Shown piece by piece: positions 42,435 through 55,033 of a stretch of 64,000 bases of DNA (its first letter is position 1; each line of letters begins with the position of its first letter). The notes under the pieces were generated by a model. It saw nothing but the letters and a program-made list of their open reading frames with translations. It was not told the DNA's origin and made no database searches. This DNA is from Ciborinia camelliae (taxonomy: Eukaryota; Ascomycota; Leotiomycetes; Helotiales; Sclerotiniaceae). The stretch is from assembly GCA_025890175.1 (NCBI GenBank), contig JANPYM010000007.1, positions 1,678,209 through 1,742,208 of the forward strand, given 5' to 3'. A program made the translations under genes and the position numbers.

Positions 42435-44025
42435 TCAAGGCCATAACCCCCTCTCCCACTCCTGTCCCTTCGTTGTATTCCCAAAAACAACGCTTAACCC
42501 ATACCCTCCAGCCCCAGGATTCCCATCCCCATTCACCCCCGTCCCAGCCGCACCATCCCTAAAACTCTGAAACCCGCCCCCTCCATACCCACCCACCGGT
42601 CCCCCTTTCATCCCTGCATCCTTCCCCTTTTTATCCTGACCTTGAATATTCCGATCAAATGTAAAATTTGGATCTTGCGGTATCCAAGTCCCATTTCCCC
42701 AAACGACATGTCTGCGTAGAGCTACATTCCACGAGTACGAAGACTCGGTGGTTCCACCAAATATCGAGGATTTCAGAAGGACTTCGTAGTCCACCAGAGA
42801 ACGCTGTGGTGCAGAGAGAGATTGGTAGGTTGCGAGGTCTTTTGGATGAAGGGTTAGAAGGGCGGGGGCAGTGGCGACGTGGATATCGTATGTAGTGTAG
42901 CTATGAGCCAGAGAGGTGAAGCGTTTAATGTCGCTTTCAGAAGTGCAGACGAGATATATGACTCTTAATTTGTTGTGCTTGCATGCTTGAAGGTAATTTT
43001 GGGTCTGCTTTTCAAAGCTGGTCCAGCTTGCTGCTTTGGCATCTTCGCCTGTTCGGAGATGTGCGCCGTAATACATGTCGTCTTGGATTCCTTCACTAGC
43101 GTTGAATCGAATATTGTATTTTCGGGAGAGTGTGTAGAGAATTGTTGAGGCGAGAGTGCGAATTTCGAGATTTGGACGGATTGTTCGTCCGAATTGGGAG
43201 ACGAATTCTGAATCATCGTGATTCAATGGCCATTGTAGCAGCGATTCTTTGATTGTGACCCGCATAGGTAGCTTTTCTGAGAACTTGGTATTTGACTCGT
43301 TAAGCCAGATTGTGAAATCGCTGGCCCACCTCGCGGGTTTTGCGAGGAGAGATTCGAATGGTTCTCCAAGTTTTTCGGATGATAATGAGCCCGGGTCAAG
43401 CGCGTGTGGGTCTTGAGTGCTAGGAACCATATACAATTCGTTGATATGAGGAATGAACTTAATGCGAGGGCAAGCTTCACTTAAGGATTCTTTAAAGAAA
43501 TCAAGGTCGAAGAGATGCGAAAACGGGACATGCACGCTACTGTCCTTCTCATTCCTGCTTTCTAATTCAGCATTTGGCTCTGGATCAGGTGTATTTGGTC
43601 TGTCATTCTGAGGGATCCAAAGTTTGAGTTCCGGGATGATGATCGAAGTTGCTGAAAAGTTAGCAGGCGACAAGAGACAACAATGAGTCAATACAAGTAC
43701 CTCCAGCTTCAAGAGCATATCGAAAACAATTTAGCAATATATTTCGAATGTTCGCGACTCCTCCATATGGTGATTCACATTGAAATATTAATCCTTCTCT
43801 CCACTCAGTGTTATCACACATTTCAACTAGTGTCGAATCGTTGAAAGGTCCATCGATATCTGTGCGAAGAGCTTTCTGAATGAAGACTCCCTTCTTCCCC
43901 GAAACTGCGACTTGAAGTGTCTCATGGTAATCATGATCCGAGAAAAGATACGAACCAAGGCCAATTGTAGCAATGAAGATGAAAGTAAACTTGAATACCT
44001 GCACCGTCTGCTGTTTTAGGACCAT
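42435..44025 (-). CDS. O-fucosyltransferase-like type II membrane protein
   Basis: A 513-aa protein in two exons: 44025-43701 and 43651-42435; the intron is 43700-43652 (GTACTT...TTCAG, 49 bp, phase 1). A signal anchor at residues about 11-28 (FKFTFIFIATIGLGSYLF) follows a short cytosolic tail, as in Golgi enzymes. GLIFQCESPYGGVANIRNIL resembles the glycine-rich donor-binding start of GT-B O-fucosyltransferase-like proteins. Later blocks are LFDLDFFKESLSEACPRIKF, MYYGAHLRTGEDA, RVIYLVCTSESDIKRF and ALVDYEVLLKSS-type (SLVDYEVLLKSSIFGGTTES). The GAHLRT block holds the Arg that usually contacts GDP. The C-terminus is Gly-rich and disordered. The acceptor is unknown, and activity in fungi is not established. 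Confidence 0.75.
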
Positions 44026-47000
44026 TTTTGAACATTCGCCAGACTTCGAAGATGGATTGGTGAAGAAAGTAATGAGTGGAATGGAGAGAGTAATCGTTAA
44101 TACATCACCAGAATATTACCCCTTACAGGATGATAGGGTCAAAAAGGACATTCTCAGTTCCAAGGTTGAATCAAATGTCTCAAATTGGACAAATAGTAGG
44201 TGGCTATATCTATGTGGCGCGTAAACATGAAGCTGTCAATCGACGCAAGATTCAATTGCATCCTTCGCCCATTACTTAAAGCTCCCAGAGAATGCGGATA
44301 AAAGTAAACAGTGAAAAGATTAGAAATCCGACAAGAAAAGTAAGATGGCGTGGACATCATGGTACAGAACATCACGTGAATCCGGATTTCAGAAACCTTT
44401 CCAATGATTTTGCAAGTGCAGGCTTGACAAGACGCATTGAGGGGCTTCCTTGAGGCTTGATGGGGCGCCTTAGACGCGATTGTATGCAAAGAATCAAAGC
44501 TGATGATTAGGCCCAAAGGATCCGAGTAGCGCAATGCAGCAACGGATGCGAACGGGATTAAAGGGGCACGACTAACAACATTACTGTCTGGTACAACAGC
44601 AATACACAGCATTTCCATGATGCCATCTATTCCACTTTCAATCCACGTTGCGCCAGAAACTTTCATCGTACCAAAGCTGGCTGGGATAAATATCAGAATC
44701 AGAATCTTTGTGGGTATTAAGTTTTGACCTTCTTATTATCTATATGATAGATATATCATGAAATTTCTACCTCATCCCGTGATTCTTCTTCTTCTTCGAG
44801 ATGCCTGCTTATCATTCATGCATGAACCATGAACGAGAGAACACAAGGCATATTTTAAGTAGTGCCGAGACGGGAAGATATATTCTAGAAGTTGATGTAT
44901 GATGTATCGCACTGGCGGTGTAGATAGATTCAGCCATTTTTTCTTCTTTTTCTTCTTATTGTCGTCATAATAAGATCAATTCGTGATGGATGAGTGATGG
45001 ATTATGGATGAGAGAGAGAGTTCAAAAAACAAAAAATAGATGAGGCGGGAGGGAGGCGGGAGAGCTGGGAGCTCCCAGGAAAAAAGAAGGTGGGCAAGTA
45101 CCTACCTACCTAGTACCTACCTAGCCTTATTCATTTCTAAAAGTAGAAGTAACCAAACCCATGTACACGTGCATAAGTGCATAAGTATTAGTACCTATTT
45201 TATGCATGGCGGCATGTGTAGTATGTGGCACTGCATGAAAATGAACTTCTCATCCAATAACTGGATGAAGAAAATTCCCCAAAAAATACAGGAAACATGG
45301 CAACAAACGCGAGATTGACGCGTGAGATACTAGCGTGAGGATTAAGCGACGCGTCTTTTGATCCGAGGACCACAAAAAGAGAAAAGAAAAGAGAAAGAGG
45401 AAAAAATGAAAGAGAAGATAGAAGTGAAATTTGATCCCAAGCTTTATTGCTACCTGGCGATATCTACAGTAGATACCCAACATACTGAAACTCGAACTTG
45501 AAGATAGGTATTGATATATTGATATTCATATCATTCATTCCTATTGTTCAATCTATACCTAGGTAAGTATTTATTTCATTCCACCTATTTGATTGAATTT
45601 AAGTTTCAGTCTCAGTCTCAGTCTAATAAGGTGAATTTGCCGTTTTCCTAACAATCGACATCTGATCTCCTCCCCTCCCCTCCTCTCTATCGGATCCCCT
45701 CCCATCCCCCATCCCCATGCTTTTTGTGGAGTGATCACGAATCACGAATCACGATAGATAGGAAAGATAAACACCCGGACATCGCTGTCTCGGAGCATTG
45801 GCCAACGTTATCCTGCTACATCAAACCTGCAGGTCCAGAACTCCGCAGAACTCCGCAGAACTCCACTCCACTCGAACTTTCACTTCTTCCTGCAGGCGCA
45901 TACCACTATAGGTAGGTAGGTAGGTGGGTATACATGGTAGGTACATATATATATATTATTATACTGATGTACATATATAATATATGATATTATATATATA
46001 TTATTACATACAGTAATGAATACCTAGGTAATAATATACCTATTAGGTTCTACTGCGACTCACTGGATCTTCTGCACAGGCCTGTGCTGTGCTGCGTGTA
46101 CTGTACAGTACTAGCTTTAACTGCCAAAAACCCACTCTTCAGTCTTGATGGACAACAGATGATATTGTTACTCTGTACCATCATCCAATCCTTACGAATG
46201 CAACGAACACTATGTACTTTGCAGCTGGAGATATGCAACCATCCAATTCCAGCCATTCGAATCATGCAAACATTGTGGACCACTTATTAATACTCTGGAT
46301 TTTCCCCAGAGGAGGGAAACCAGGGACTTGAGCAAGGACCATCATTGAAAGGGCTAGAAGAGCGATCAATAATCGATCCCCTATTTCTTGCCGGTGCATC
46401 TGGATTTGCTTGGCTGGGCTTAACTTTTTCTTCTCTTCTCTTTCTTCTCTCCGTCCGTATCATTATTATTTGAATTTATTTCCCTATTTCCCCTTGCAAA
46501 GCTTGAATAAATAAATTAATTAATTAATTATTTGTTTCTGTGTTAGGTAAAGCGGTTCTGGCCTTTTCCTTATGAAAAGCATCCGAGCGTAAACTTTGTA
46601 TTCATTCATTCACCTGGATTCTGCATTCTGCATTAAAGATTAATTTATATCGATCTGCAAATTTGGCGAATGAAGGCTAAACTCGAAAAAGGGGGGCTAA
46701 TAGCCAATCAACCAATCCAATCACAGAGATCTTGACGCGCCAAACCTCATTTTATCCACCGCCCACTTTTATTCATTCGATTCGATCCACTTTCGCTTTC
46801 ACTCTTCTCGCTTCACTTTCACTTACACCATATCGTATCACCTTCCCGCGGCACTCGCCTTGCATAGTACTTACTACCTACCAAACCAGACCCTTCCTCT
46901 CAATAGCTTCCTCATTATTCAACCTACCTTACCTTACCTTACCAACCTTCCTTCCACGCTCATCCACCCATATCACCTTTCCTGGAGTCGATCAACGAAA

Positions 47001-48248
47001 ACCCTCCCAAAGCACAATCAACTCCCTTCGCCCCTCTTTGCCTTTACCTTTGCGCCTGGCAAAAACGATATTCCATCCAAGAGACCGCATCGCATTGCAA
47101 GACAAGCCTGGAGACATTAAAAGGGAAATCAGATATCCCAATCGAGATATCCCCTTGTCTTGGACATTGGATCGATTCATTTCGCTCGATTGTCTCTCTT
47201 GCGCCTTGAGCACAGTGGTTACAGTATCCAATTTGGCAGACGTACGCCCTTTCACAAATACAACATACAATACAAAACACTACATTTGTCCTCCCTCACG
47301 ATCTGCGAAACGACCACACATTCTTTTAATTCCACTGCTTTGCCAGTCGCTCGGATTTCTTTTCCTCGTTCTGCTGGTAGAGCAATCAATCATCCGATAA
47401 TAATACTTTTTGCGACGGAAATTCGGTCGGATTCAATCGTACGAAACGAACGCGACAAATAGTAATTTGAAGGGTGAATCCGAGAATCAATCCGAGAATC
47501 CATCCGAGAAGGTCAATCGCGACGATACGCGCGGAGAAGTCAACAGTCGATCAATATAGGAGGAGCACGGAGCACGGCCGCGATCAATTCTCCACAAAGA
47601 ATTGATCTCACGATACGATACGATACGCTGGGACCCTCTCCCCTCTTCAAATCAACTGGTTAAGAATTTATCATCTCGACCTTGCCTTGCAAACTTGCGA
47701 ACTTGCGAATAAATACCTTGTCACATCTGGGGATTGGATTGAATTCGATTCTTGATTTGTTAAAGATCTATCTACAAAATCACTTCCTAGCTTTTGATTC
47801 GACTCTCAAGATCGTCAACCTCAACCTCAATTCATTCATGCAGGGTATCCTTACACCAATCTGCACTCAGGGAATTTTCCGAATTACCTATTGATTGGGT
47901 GTGCTATCTGAAGTTGTGAGGCCAATCCAATATTCAAACTGGCGTGGATATATTATTCACTTCAATCGTCTCAAATAATCGAATGACTTTCGTTTCCTTT
48001 TCCTTTTGATCGCCCACCAAAACGTTCATTTCTGGATTTCTTTCTCAATTTTTTTTTTTCGACTTTCAGATCTCTCAACCATACTCCAAACCTTCTGTAA
48101 TTCAACAGTCGCATTGCAACGGGTGAGATTTGCTTCTGCCGCATTGTACAACAATCTAATATACGAGGAGTCATAAATTTCATTTTCATCGATTTCATCT
48201 TATTCAATCGAGCCTTAGACGCGTCAATTAAAGTCAACATTCGACACG
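44026..48248. other. Long gene-poor region, probably the leader and promoter of the gene at 48249
   Basis: 4.2 kb with no recognisable protein. It is rich in GGTAGGTA/TACCTACC clusters (about 45098-45123, 45911, 46021), TA and TTAA runs, and C/T-rich sequence from about 46740 to 47400. Frames at 44154-44666 (-) and 46732-47400 (+) have no family resemblance and biased composition. The CT-rich block followed by AT-rich sequence up to 48249 looks like a long transcribed leader, common for fungal regulatory genes. Confidence 0.45.
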
Positions 48249-50297
48249 ATGTCACATCAACATGAAAACGGGTCAACTACACTTCCTCGGGGTTTCCGCT
48301 TTCATCACAGTGAAGGAGACCAACCAACTACACCCGAGCCATCCAACCCTGTTGGTTCGGAGGGTCCACTCTACCCACCTTCTCCACCCCGCCCAAATCG
48401 TTTAAAGGTCAGAAGACGAAATGTGTCTAACTTTCAAGCACCAACCGAACATTTTCTCGCTTCTGTTGCAGCTGCAGATATCCCAATCCCTACAATCGAG
48501 GAGCCACAAATAGCTCCCCACGTATCGTCAGATTGCGACATGCCAGACCGAGACCCACTTCCAATCAGTACATCTTTCTTGGCCCCGCATACATACAATA
48601 CAAGATTCACATCCCCTCCGAAAACTCCAATACTTTCTATGGCGATGGAAGAAATGAACTCTGGACGTCCCGATTGGACAATGGGAACTGCTTCACCACA
48701 GGATCTGGAAATTGAACGACCGACATCTGCCGCATCGCATAGCTCCCAAGATTCATCTTATAGTAGTGGTCATTTCTCAAAGTACTCTGAAGATGGCAGT
48801 TGTACGAGTCCTGAGTCTGATTGCGCCGATCCATTCTCGTTTCCATCATATTCTAAAGCCAAAGACAAGAAGCTCAACGATGAAGCCACCGAGTCTCACC
48901 ACACCGACCACACCGTTCTCAACGCGAAACTTCGTCGCAAGACTCGAAAGGATGCACCTTGGACTTCAGCCATGAGTGCACATTTGTGGTCGATCTATCT
49001 GCTTTACCTCCAAGATCCGGTTGTGACCCCATTTCGGATTGGAGCTAGCGCTGTGCCTCCTGAGGGTGTCTGTTATCGTGTTGCTCGACAAGCAAAGAGG
49101 AGTTGGAAGGGTCCAAAGGGAATTCACAGTACCAAAACTTCCAATGACACATCACGTGCGGCATCTGGTGAACACGGCGATGTCGCAACCCCAACCGAAG
49201 AACGACCACGAACATACAAACAATGGCCACATACAAGTTCAGCTACTAGGGCACATCTTCGTGAACTTTGCAAGACCAAGGATACCAGCGCCGTCCAGCG
49301 ACATATGCATCTTCAATCGCGCAGTCCAACACCTTTCACACAACATAATACTCGTTCACGATACCGAACTCCAGAGCCACGAATATCTGCTCCTACGTCT
49401 TTTGGTACTAGAGACATCGCATTATCACTAACCACGAGCACATCCGAAACCATGCAACCAAATGGACCTCTAGCTCAGCTCGCGACAAGTAAAGAATCTA
49501 CGATTGCTCGACCACGCAAATCCATCTATCAACCTCGGGGATGGAGCAGATCTCGCACTACAAATTTGAGCCTGGATGACTCGAGAACGCGAAGTCTAGG
49601 GTCCCCATTCATGGCTCAGACTTATGGACCTAGTTCAACCATGGACGGAGCGTTCGATGAACCTCCTGTTCGCGTTCACTTCGATACAATATCAGGTCCG
49701 GGGCCTGCACCTCGTCTTCGATCACCTCTTCACTTTGATCGTCCACGATCTTTCAACAACAAGGAATATAAGAGACGGGTTCAAAATCATTTCGAGAACC
49801 TCAATCATGGTGGTGCAATTCTAAAGCCTAATAGCATGAATGAGCAGATATACGGTATTCCTCTTTCAGGCAACCAACAACGACGAGTACGAACTAGAGC
49901 ATTCACCATTGGTGATGACCTTCTTAGAAATCGTATGCCAGGGTTGTTTCAGCCTCTCCCAAAAAGACCGGAAAAGACAGATCTTGTTCCTAAAATCAGC
50001 CCCTCATCATCAGTACCTCAACCAAGGCTACTTCCATCGGCCACATTCGAAGCCCCACACTTGCGATCACCTTTTATGGAGAAACCAAGTAACACATTTC
50101 CTCGAAGACTTTTTCAAGATCAAAAGGCACCTGTTCGACACTCTGGAATAGCCACTATGCATCAATCACGCCACTCAATCGATTCTTTTGACGTTGGTGA
50201 AAGACCTTCACTCCAATCAAGGCTTTCTCGGCTCGATACTAGGCTTGCCGAAATTAGAGAAAGGGAAATGGGAAGTCGAAATCAGGACACCTTATGA
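48249..50297 (+). CDS. Conserved fungal protein, mostly disordered, unknown function
   Basis: A 682-aa protein from a single exon. Most of it is Ser/Pro/Arg-rich and disordered. One block at about residues 229-290 is strongly ordered and conserved-looking: APWTSAMSAHLWSIYLLYLQ, DPVVTPFRIGASAVPPEGVC and YRVARQAKRSWKG. The C-terminus ends in a short helix (LQSRLSRLDTRLAEIRERE). I recall similar blocks in hypothetical proteins across Pezizomycotina but cannot name a family. The basic character and lack of any signal or membrane segment suggest a nuclear or cytosolic regulatory role, which is inference. The very long upstream region supports a regulated gene. Confidence 0.8.
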   Translation: MSHQHENGSTTLPRGFRFHHSEGDQPTTPEPSNPVGSEGPLYPPSPPRPNRLKVRRRNVSNFQAPTEHFLASVAAADIPIPTIEEPQIAPHVSSDCDMPDRDPLPISTSFLAPHTYNTRFTSPPKTPILSMAMEEMNSGRPDWTMGTASPQDLEIERPTSAASHSSQDSSYSSGHFSKYSEDGSCTSPESDCADPFSFPSYSKAKDKKLNDEATESHHTDHTVLNAKLRRKTRKDAPWTSAMSAHLWSIYLLYLQDPVVTPFRIGASAVPPEGVCYRVARQAKRSWKGPKGIHSTKTSNDTSRAASGEHGDVATPTEERPRTYKQWPHTSSATRAHLRELCKTKDTSAVQRHMHLQSRSPTPFTQHNTRSRYRTPEPRISAPTSFGTRDIALSLTTSTSETMQPNGPLAQLATSKESTIARPRKSIYQPRGWSRSRTTNLSLDDSRTRSLGSPFMAQTYGPSSTMDGAFDEPPVRVHFDTISGPGPAPRLRSPLHFDRPRSFNNKEYKRRVQNHFENLNHGGAILKPNSMNEQIYGIPLSGNQQRRVRTRAFTIGDDLLRNRMPGLFQPLPKRPEKTDLVPKISPSSSVPQPRLLPSATFEAPHLRSPFMEKPSNTFPRRLFQDQKAPVRHSGIATMHQSRHSIDSFDVGERPSLQSRLSRLDTRLAEIREREMGSRNQDTL

Positions 50298-50836
50298 AGT
50301 TATGTACAATAGACGATTGATCGTTGTTTCAACTTTAACCCCAGAGACTCTCATTTCTTTGTCTAGCATATTTGCGCTCTGATGACACGATATCCATGAA
50401 TTATGTGCTCCTGTGTTAAAGGCAGTTCGGAGTTTCTTTAATTTACCACCTCACCAAAATTCGAGTCCCCACTCGTCTAACACAGCACGCCTTGACCATG
50501 GCAATTACATTATTCGTTGAGGCTATATAGCTTCTACTTTTTCACTCGAGATTATTTCCTTGTATTATGATTTGCTCTATATTTCGGGGATGGAAATGAA
50601 GGGCACGCTAGGAAATGATTGTAACGATTTCACGAGATATGGGTTTGGATTTGGGGGGGGGGGGGGCACGACTTTTCTTTTAACGATAACAACAGGACAC
50701 GTCATTTTTCTTTTGTCTTGATTTTTCTTTTCTTTTTTGATTTCTACAACTCTACTTATGGTGGATGGATGGATGGATGGTACATACTGGATATGATATT
50801 CGGGAATTGATACTGACTGTGCATATGGAGAAATGG

Positions 50837-50890
50837 GGAATAGGATAGGATAGGATAGGATAGGATGGGATAGGGTAGGATAGGACAGGA
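50837..50890. repeat. TAGGA pentanucleotide microsatellite
   Basis: About ten units of GGATA with a few substitutions near the end. Confidence 0.9.
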
Positions 50891-51162
50891 CAATTCAGGA
50901 ATTATGTAGATACGGGAATAGTTACGATGGATGGTAAAATATTTTACGCGAAATACCATGCAATGTTTTTTTTTTCTCTCTTTTCGGTATTATGAATGAA
51001 TGGGTGAATGGATGGATGGATGGATGAATGATATCGTGGTTCTTGATGTGAATTTTAGTAAACTATGGAGGTAGGTAGATACCTACCTGGGTACGCGTGA
51101 GTGTGTAGAGTAGAAGTTGGAAGTACCCGTTGTAGGTAGTAGGATGAAAAATGTTGGCAGTC

Positions 51163-51185
51163 TATCTATCTATCTATCTATCTAT
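51163..51185. repeat. CTAT tetranucleotide microsatellite
   Basis: Five to six clean CTAT units. Confidence 0.85.
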
Positions 51186-51307
51186 CCTTTGGGCTGGGCG
51201 TTTTAGTTATATATATCTACCTAGGTAGATGGGTATATAGGTACCTACCTGGGTATAGATAAATATCTTATTCGATTTTCTTATATAGGGAGGTACTGTA
51301 TCTGGTA

Positions 51308-51345
51308 TTTATTTATTTATTTATTTATTCATTTATTTATTCATT
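51308..51345. repeat. TTTA/TTCA tetranucleotide microsatellite
   Basis: TTTA units changing to TTCA units near the end. Confidence 0.85.
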
Positions 51346-54300
51346 CATTCATATCAGAGAGGTCTCATCAGGGATCATTTATTTACTTTACTTTACCACT
51401 TCACTTCACTCAACTCAACCCATTTCATTTAACTTACCTTGGCTTACCTTACCTTGGAACATCGTGCAACACATAGTCTATCGCATCTTCCCTACCTACC
51501 TTGGGCTACCTACTCTTTCTTCGTCTCTCTTTATCTATCTTACTTTTCATCAATCCCATGATTTTCGCATGCAGAACACATACACATGAAAGTTGTATGA
51601 AAAGTTATCATAGCGCAATACGCAATATGATGGAAGTCATCCATCCGTGGAATTTGGAATTGGAATTGGGAATTGGATCTGGAAGTCGTGGGATCTCAGG
51701 AGTTCGCTTATGGTTTTGTTTATTGTTTATTGGTTCTGTTGGCCCGGGGTCGATATCCTTCCTGCCTTTAACTACTACTTCTTAGTTCCAAGGTTATAAT
51801 GATGATGATTAATAGGTAGGTAGGTAGGTACCTATTAAATTTTAAGCTTTATGCTTTATTGTAAAAAAAAAAAACAGAAAAAGATAGATTTGTTTGGTTT
51901 CGTGTTTAATCTTGATTGAAATTGAAATTGAAATTGAAATGTATTTTTCTTCCTCTGTATTTTATTTCTTTTTATTTTCTGTAAATGTATTTTTATTTTT
52001 AGTTTTATTTTTAGTTTCGGACCGGGATCGAATTGAATTGAATTGAATCTGTGAAAATATAATATATTGTAGTAGTTTAGATTGATTAATTGAAGCTACA
52101 GCTAAAATGCTAGTATTAATTACAATGTATTTGTTAGTCTAATTTACTGTTTTTCAACAGAATCGAATCGAATTGAGAATTATCAGTAGCGTTGCCAGAT
52201 ACGTCACCTAGAACATGTGAAGATCAGATCTAGAGAATGTATGAGATAAAAGAACCATGCTGAAGAGGAAAGGATCCTCTTCAGAAGATCACCAACTCAT
52301 ATAGAGGGTGATCACGTAACTAGCTACCAGGCACTCACTAGGCAGGGGTCTAGACATAACAAACAAACAAGAGAATGAAATTCAGATATCAATATTTTTA
52401 ATGGCTATGGCTATACTACTATAACTCCTTCATCTTCTTCTCAGAATTATCCTTTAACAACGATACACCTCTCTTAGGAGCAGCATACATACAGTTGCTC
52501 CCCGTATATCTCTACATGATCGCTGGCGAAACGACTATATTCTAAAGTAACATAACATACAGCTACCATACATATATATCCCGAACCACCAAGCCGCCTC
52601 AAAAATATTCTCCTCTGTTCATTTTTTCCCCATTTGTCATGTCATGGCTGTCGGTTGTCGATCTACCCAATAGTTATCGATGCCCTCCCTTAGAGAATAA
52701 CAAAAGCGTGAGCTAAAACTTCACTAGGAGCATTTGGTGCAGATAATGTCAGTAAAACGCCCAAGGGAGGTTCTCCCTCCCAAATCATCACATCTCTACA
52801 GAGGTACATGTAAGATGTAATCCCAGGACTCGGGTATGCATTTTATGTATATTTACCGGCTGGGTAGAATAGATAGTGTATTATAAGAATCCAAAAGCCG
52901 GATAGTTAGATGCCTATCTATGCATTATCAAGCTGAGCCGAGTTGGCTATGCATAAGATTGTACAAAAGCGGGCAGATCAGATGGAGATTAAGTGATCCA
53001 ATGACTTTATGATATTGGGAATTATTTATTTGGACGAGCTGGCTTCAACAATTCGTTGCGGTAAATGGTATGTAAGAACAAATGAGATCTCTTATGATAT
53101 TCTAATAACTCATCTTTTCATTCAGAACATAGTTTCAAGAGTATTCTTTTATGAGACTACATTTCCCAACATTGGATGCGCCTGATTCTCGCAATGATGA
53201 TCATTCTGAATATCCGAATGAAGTTTTATAGGCCGAAATACAAATATAACTACGGTTCAGTTTCCTCGCATTGCCATCACATTATCCCAACCCTCACCAT
53301 CCTACCTTAGCTGCAGAAATCCCCCCTTAGATTCCCATTCACACATTGCAATCTAATTAAAAACGAAAACCGCCAGGCGGTAATATGGCCGCTGCTGTCT
53401 AATTGTACTGCGAATAAACCGCGCACGTATCGAGCGGAGGATCTCGGTAAGTTCAGAGGTATGGCGATGGGAGGTAGTGATGTGCGCTAGATATCTTGAT
53501 CTAGATCTATGCATCAGAGATATGAATCACCTTGGTGTCAACGAAAATATCGAAATGTCGATTATTCATCTTGTTAGTCTTGCTTGAGGAGTAGCTTTCG
53601 ATAGCATTCGATGAAGGTTTTAGCCTTCGTTATTGTATCTTATGTTCTGGAAAGTCGCGTATAGGAAGTGGAGGCGGGGACTTTGCTTGTGAGGTTGGGT
53701 GTTATATTAAGATCTGGAGGAAGAAATGGAAAGAAATGAAGAGGAGAGAAGAGAAGCCCACCAATATAACGTATTATTAGCTAGCCAGCCTCCCTTACTC
53801 CATACTTGCAACTCTCAATTTTTAGTTTCCCCAACCCTTCCCATTAACGCCTCAAGCAAACAAGGAAGTTACAAGAAGAAAGTGAAGAAAGAGAGAAAGA
53901 ATGAAAGAAAGAAAGAGAGGGAACAGTGTTAGTTTCCAGATTTATTACTATTACTAGTATAGATTTATTATAATATCCACCCACGAACAAATATAAGGTA
54001 AATAAGAACATTGAAATTGAGGATAGTATGGGATGGGATGCTTGGCTATATAGATTGTAATGGATGGTATAGGTGGGTACCTACTTTAGATATAATTTCC
54101 AAATATCTCACAAATATCATCATCGAAATCATTCTACAGCACTCCTCACTTCCCCTCAAGTAACTCCCACTCACTACCCCTCTTCTCACTCCTTCCAACT
54201 AACTCCCCCTCAACCAAATCCCCCCCAAGTAACCCCCCCTCATCTGCGAACCTCCTCCCCCCTCCCCCTCCCCCTCTCTCCTCCATCCCACCCCATCCCA

Positions 54301-55033
54301 CCCCCTCTCCTCCCAGTAAAACTAGTAATCATAAAAAAAATCATAAATCATGATATTGTGCTAGGTAGGTACCTATTTAGAGGTAGGTGCCAGGGTGGTG
54401 GGTATTCAGGATGGTAAGTTTATATATACCTATATGGAGGATAAAGATGGGATAAAGATGGGAAATAGGAAAGTGTGAGGTATGGAGAGAGGTATACACG
54501 ATGAATGGTATATTAGAATTTAGAAGTAAAATATACAAGCTATATAATAACCCTCACCTCACGGTCCGAATTTTGCTTTTATTTTTATACATCAAGTTTA
54601 CCGAACCGAAAATAATCTTACCAATACCGAATCTAATCTGAATGGCGAGGGAAGATACACGAGTAGTGCCACTATGTAGAGAAGAAAGAGGTAATTACTA
54701 ATTATAGAGAGGATTTTTATTCTGTGTATGTATGGTGTGGTATGGTGTATATTTTATACTGATGATTCGTTCGGTCGTTGGTATGATGGATACCCTCCCC
54801 AAGCAGCCCTTTTTCATCCTCGATGGAAAATCTGAGTACCTGGATAGGTAGATAGATATTGAGGAGCATATTATAATAGGTATGTATGGGATGAATGGGA
54901 TGAATGAATAAATCAACAACGGAGGGAATCCACCCCTCAACCACCAGCATCAAACACCCCATCCCACATTTTCCCCTTCCCATTCCCATTCCCATTCCCC
55001 TTCGCATCCGCATCCGCATCCGCATTCGCGCCC

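Larger units (their letters stand above)
50298..55033. other. Long gene-free region with many microsatellites
   Basis: 4.7 kb with no protein I can support on either strand. It holds a 14-G run (about 50653-50666), many TACCTAGGTA-like motifs, and C-rich sequence at about 54150-54320. It lies between two genes whose 3' ends face it, so promoters are not expected here. A long non-coding transcript or fast-evolving small gene cannot be ruled out. Confidence 0.45.

Noticed and set aside
44154..44666. A 170-codon minus-strand frame
   Set aside because: No recognisable domain, no splice-consistent extension, and it lies in the promoter region of the fucosyltransferase-like gene.
46732..47400. A 222-codon plus-strand frame (MTRQTSFYPPPTF...)
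   Set aside because: Composition mirrors the CT-rich DNA, there is no family resemblance, and several overlapping frames on both strands are equally open; better explained as leader sequence.
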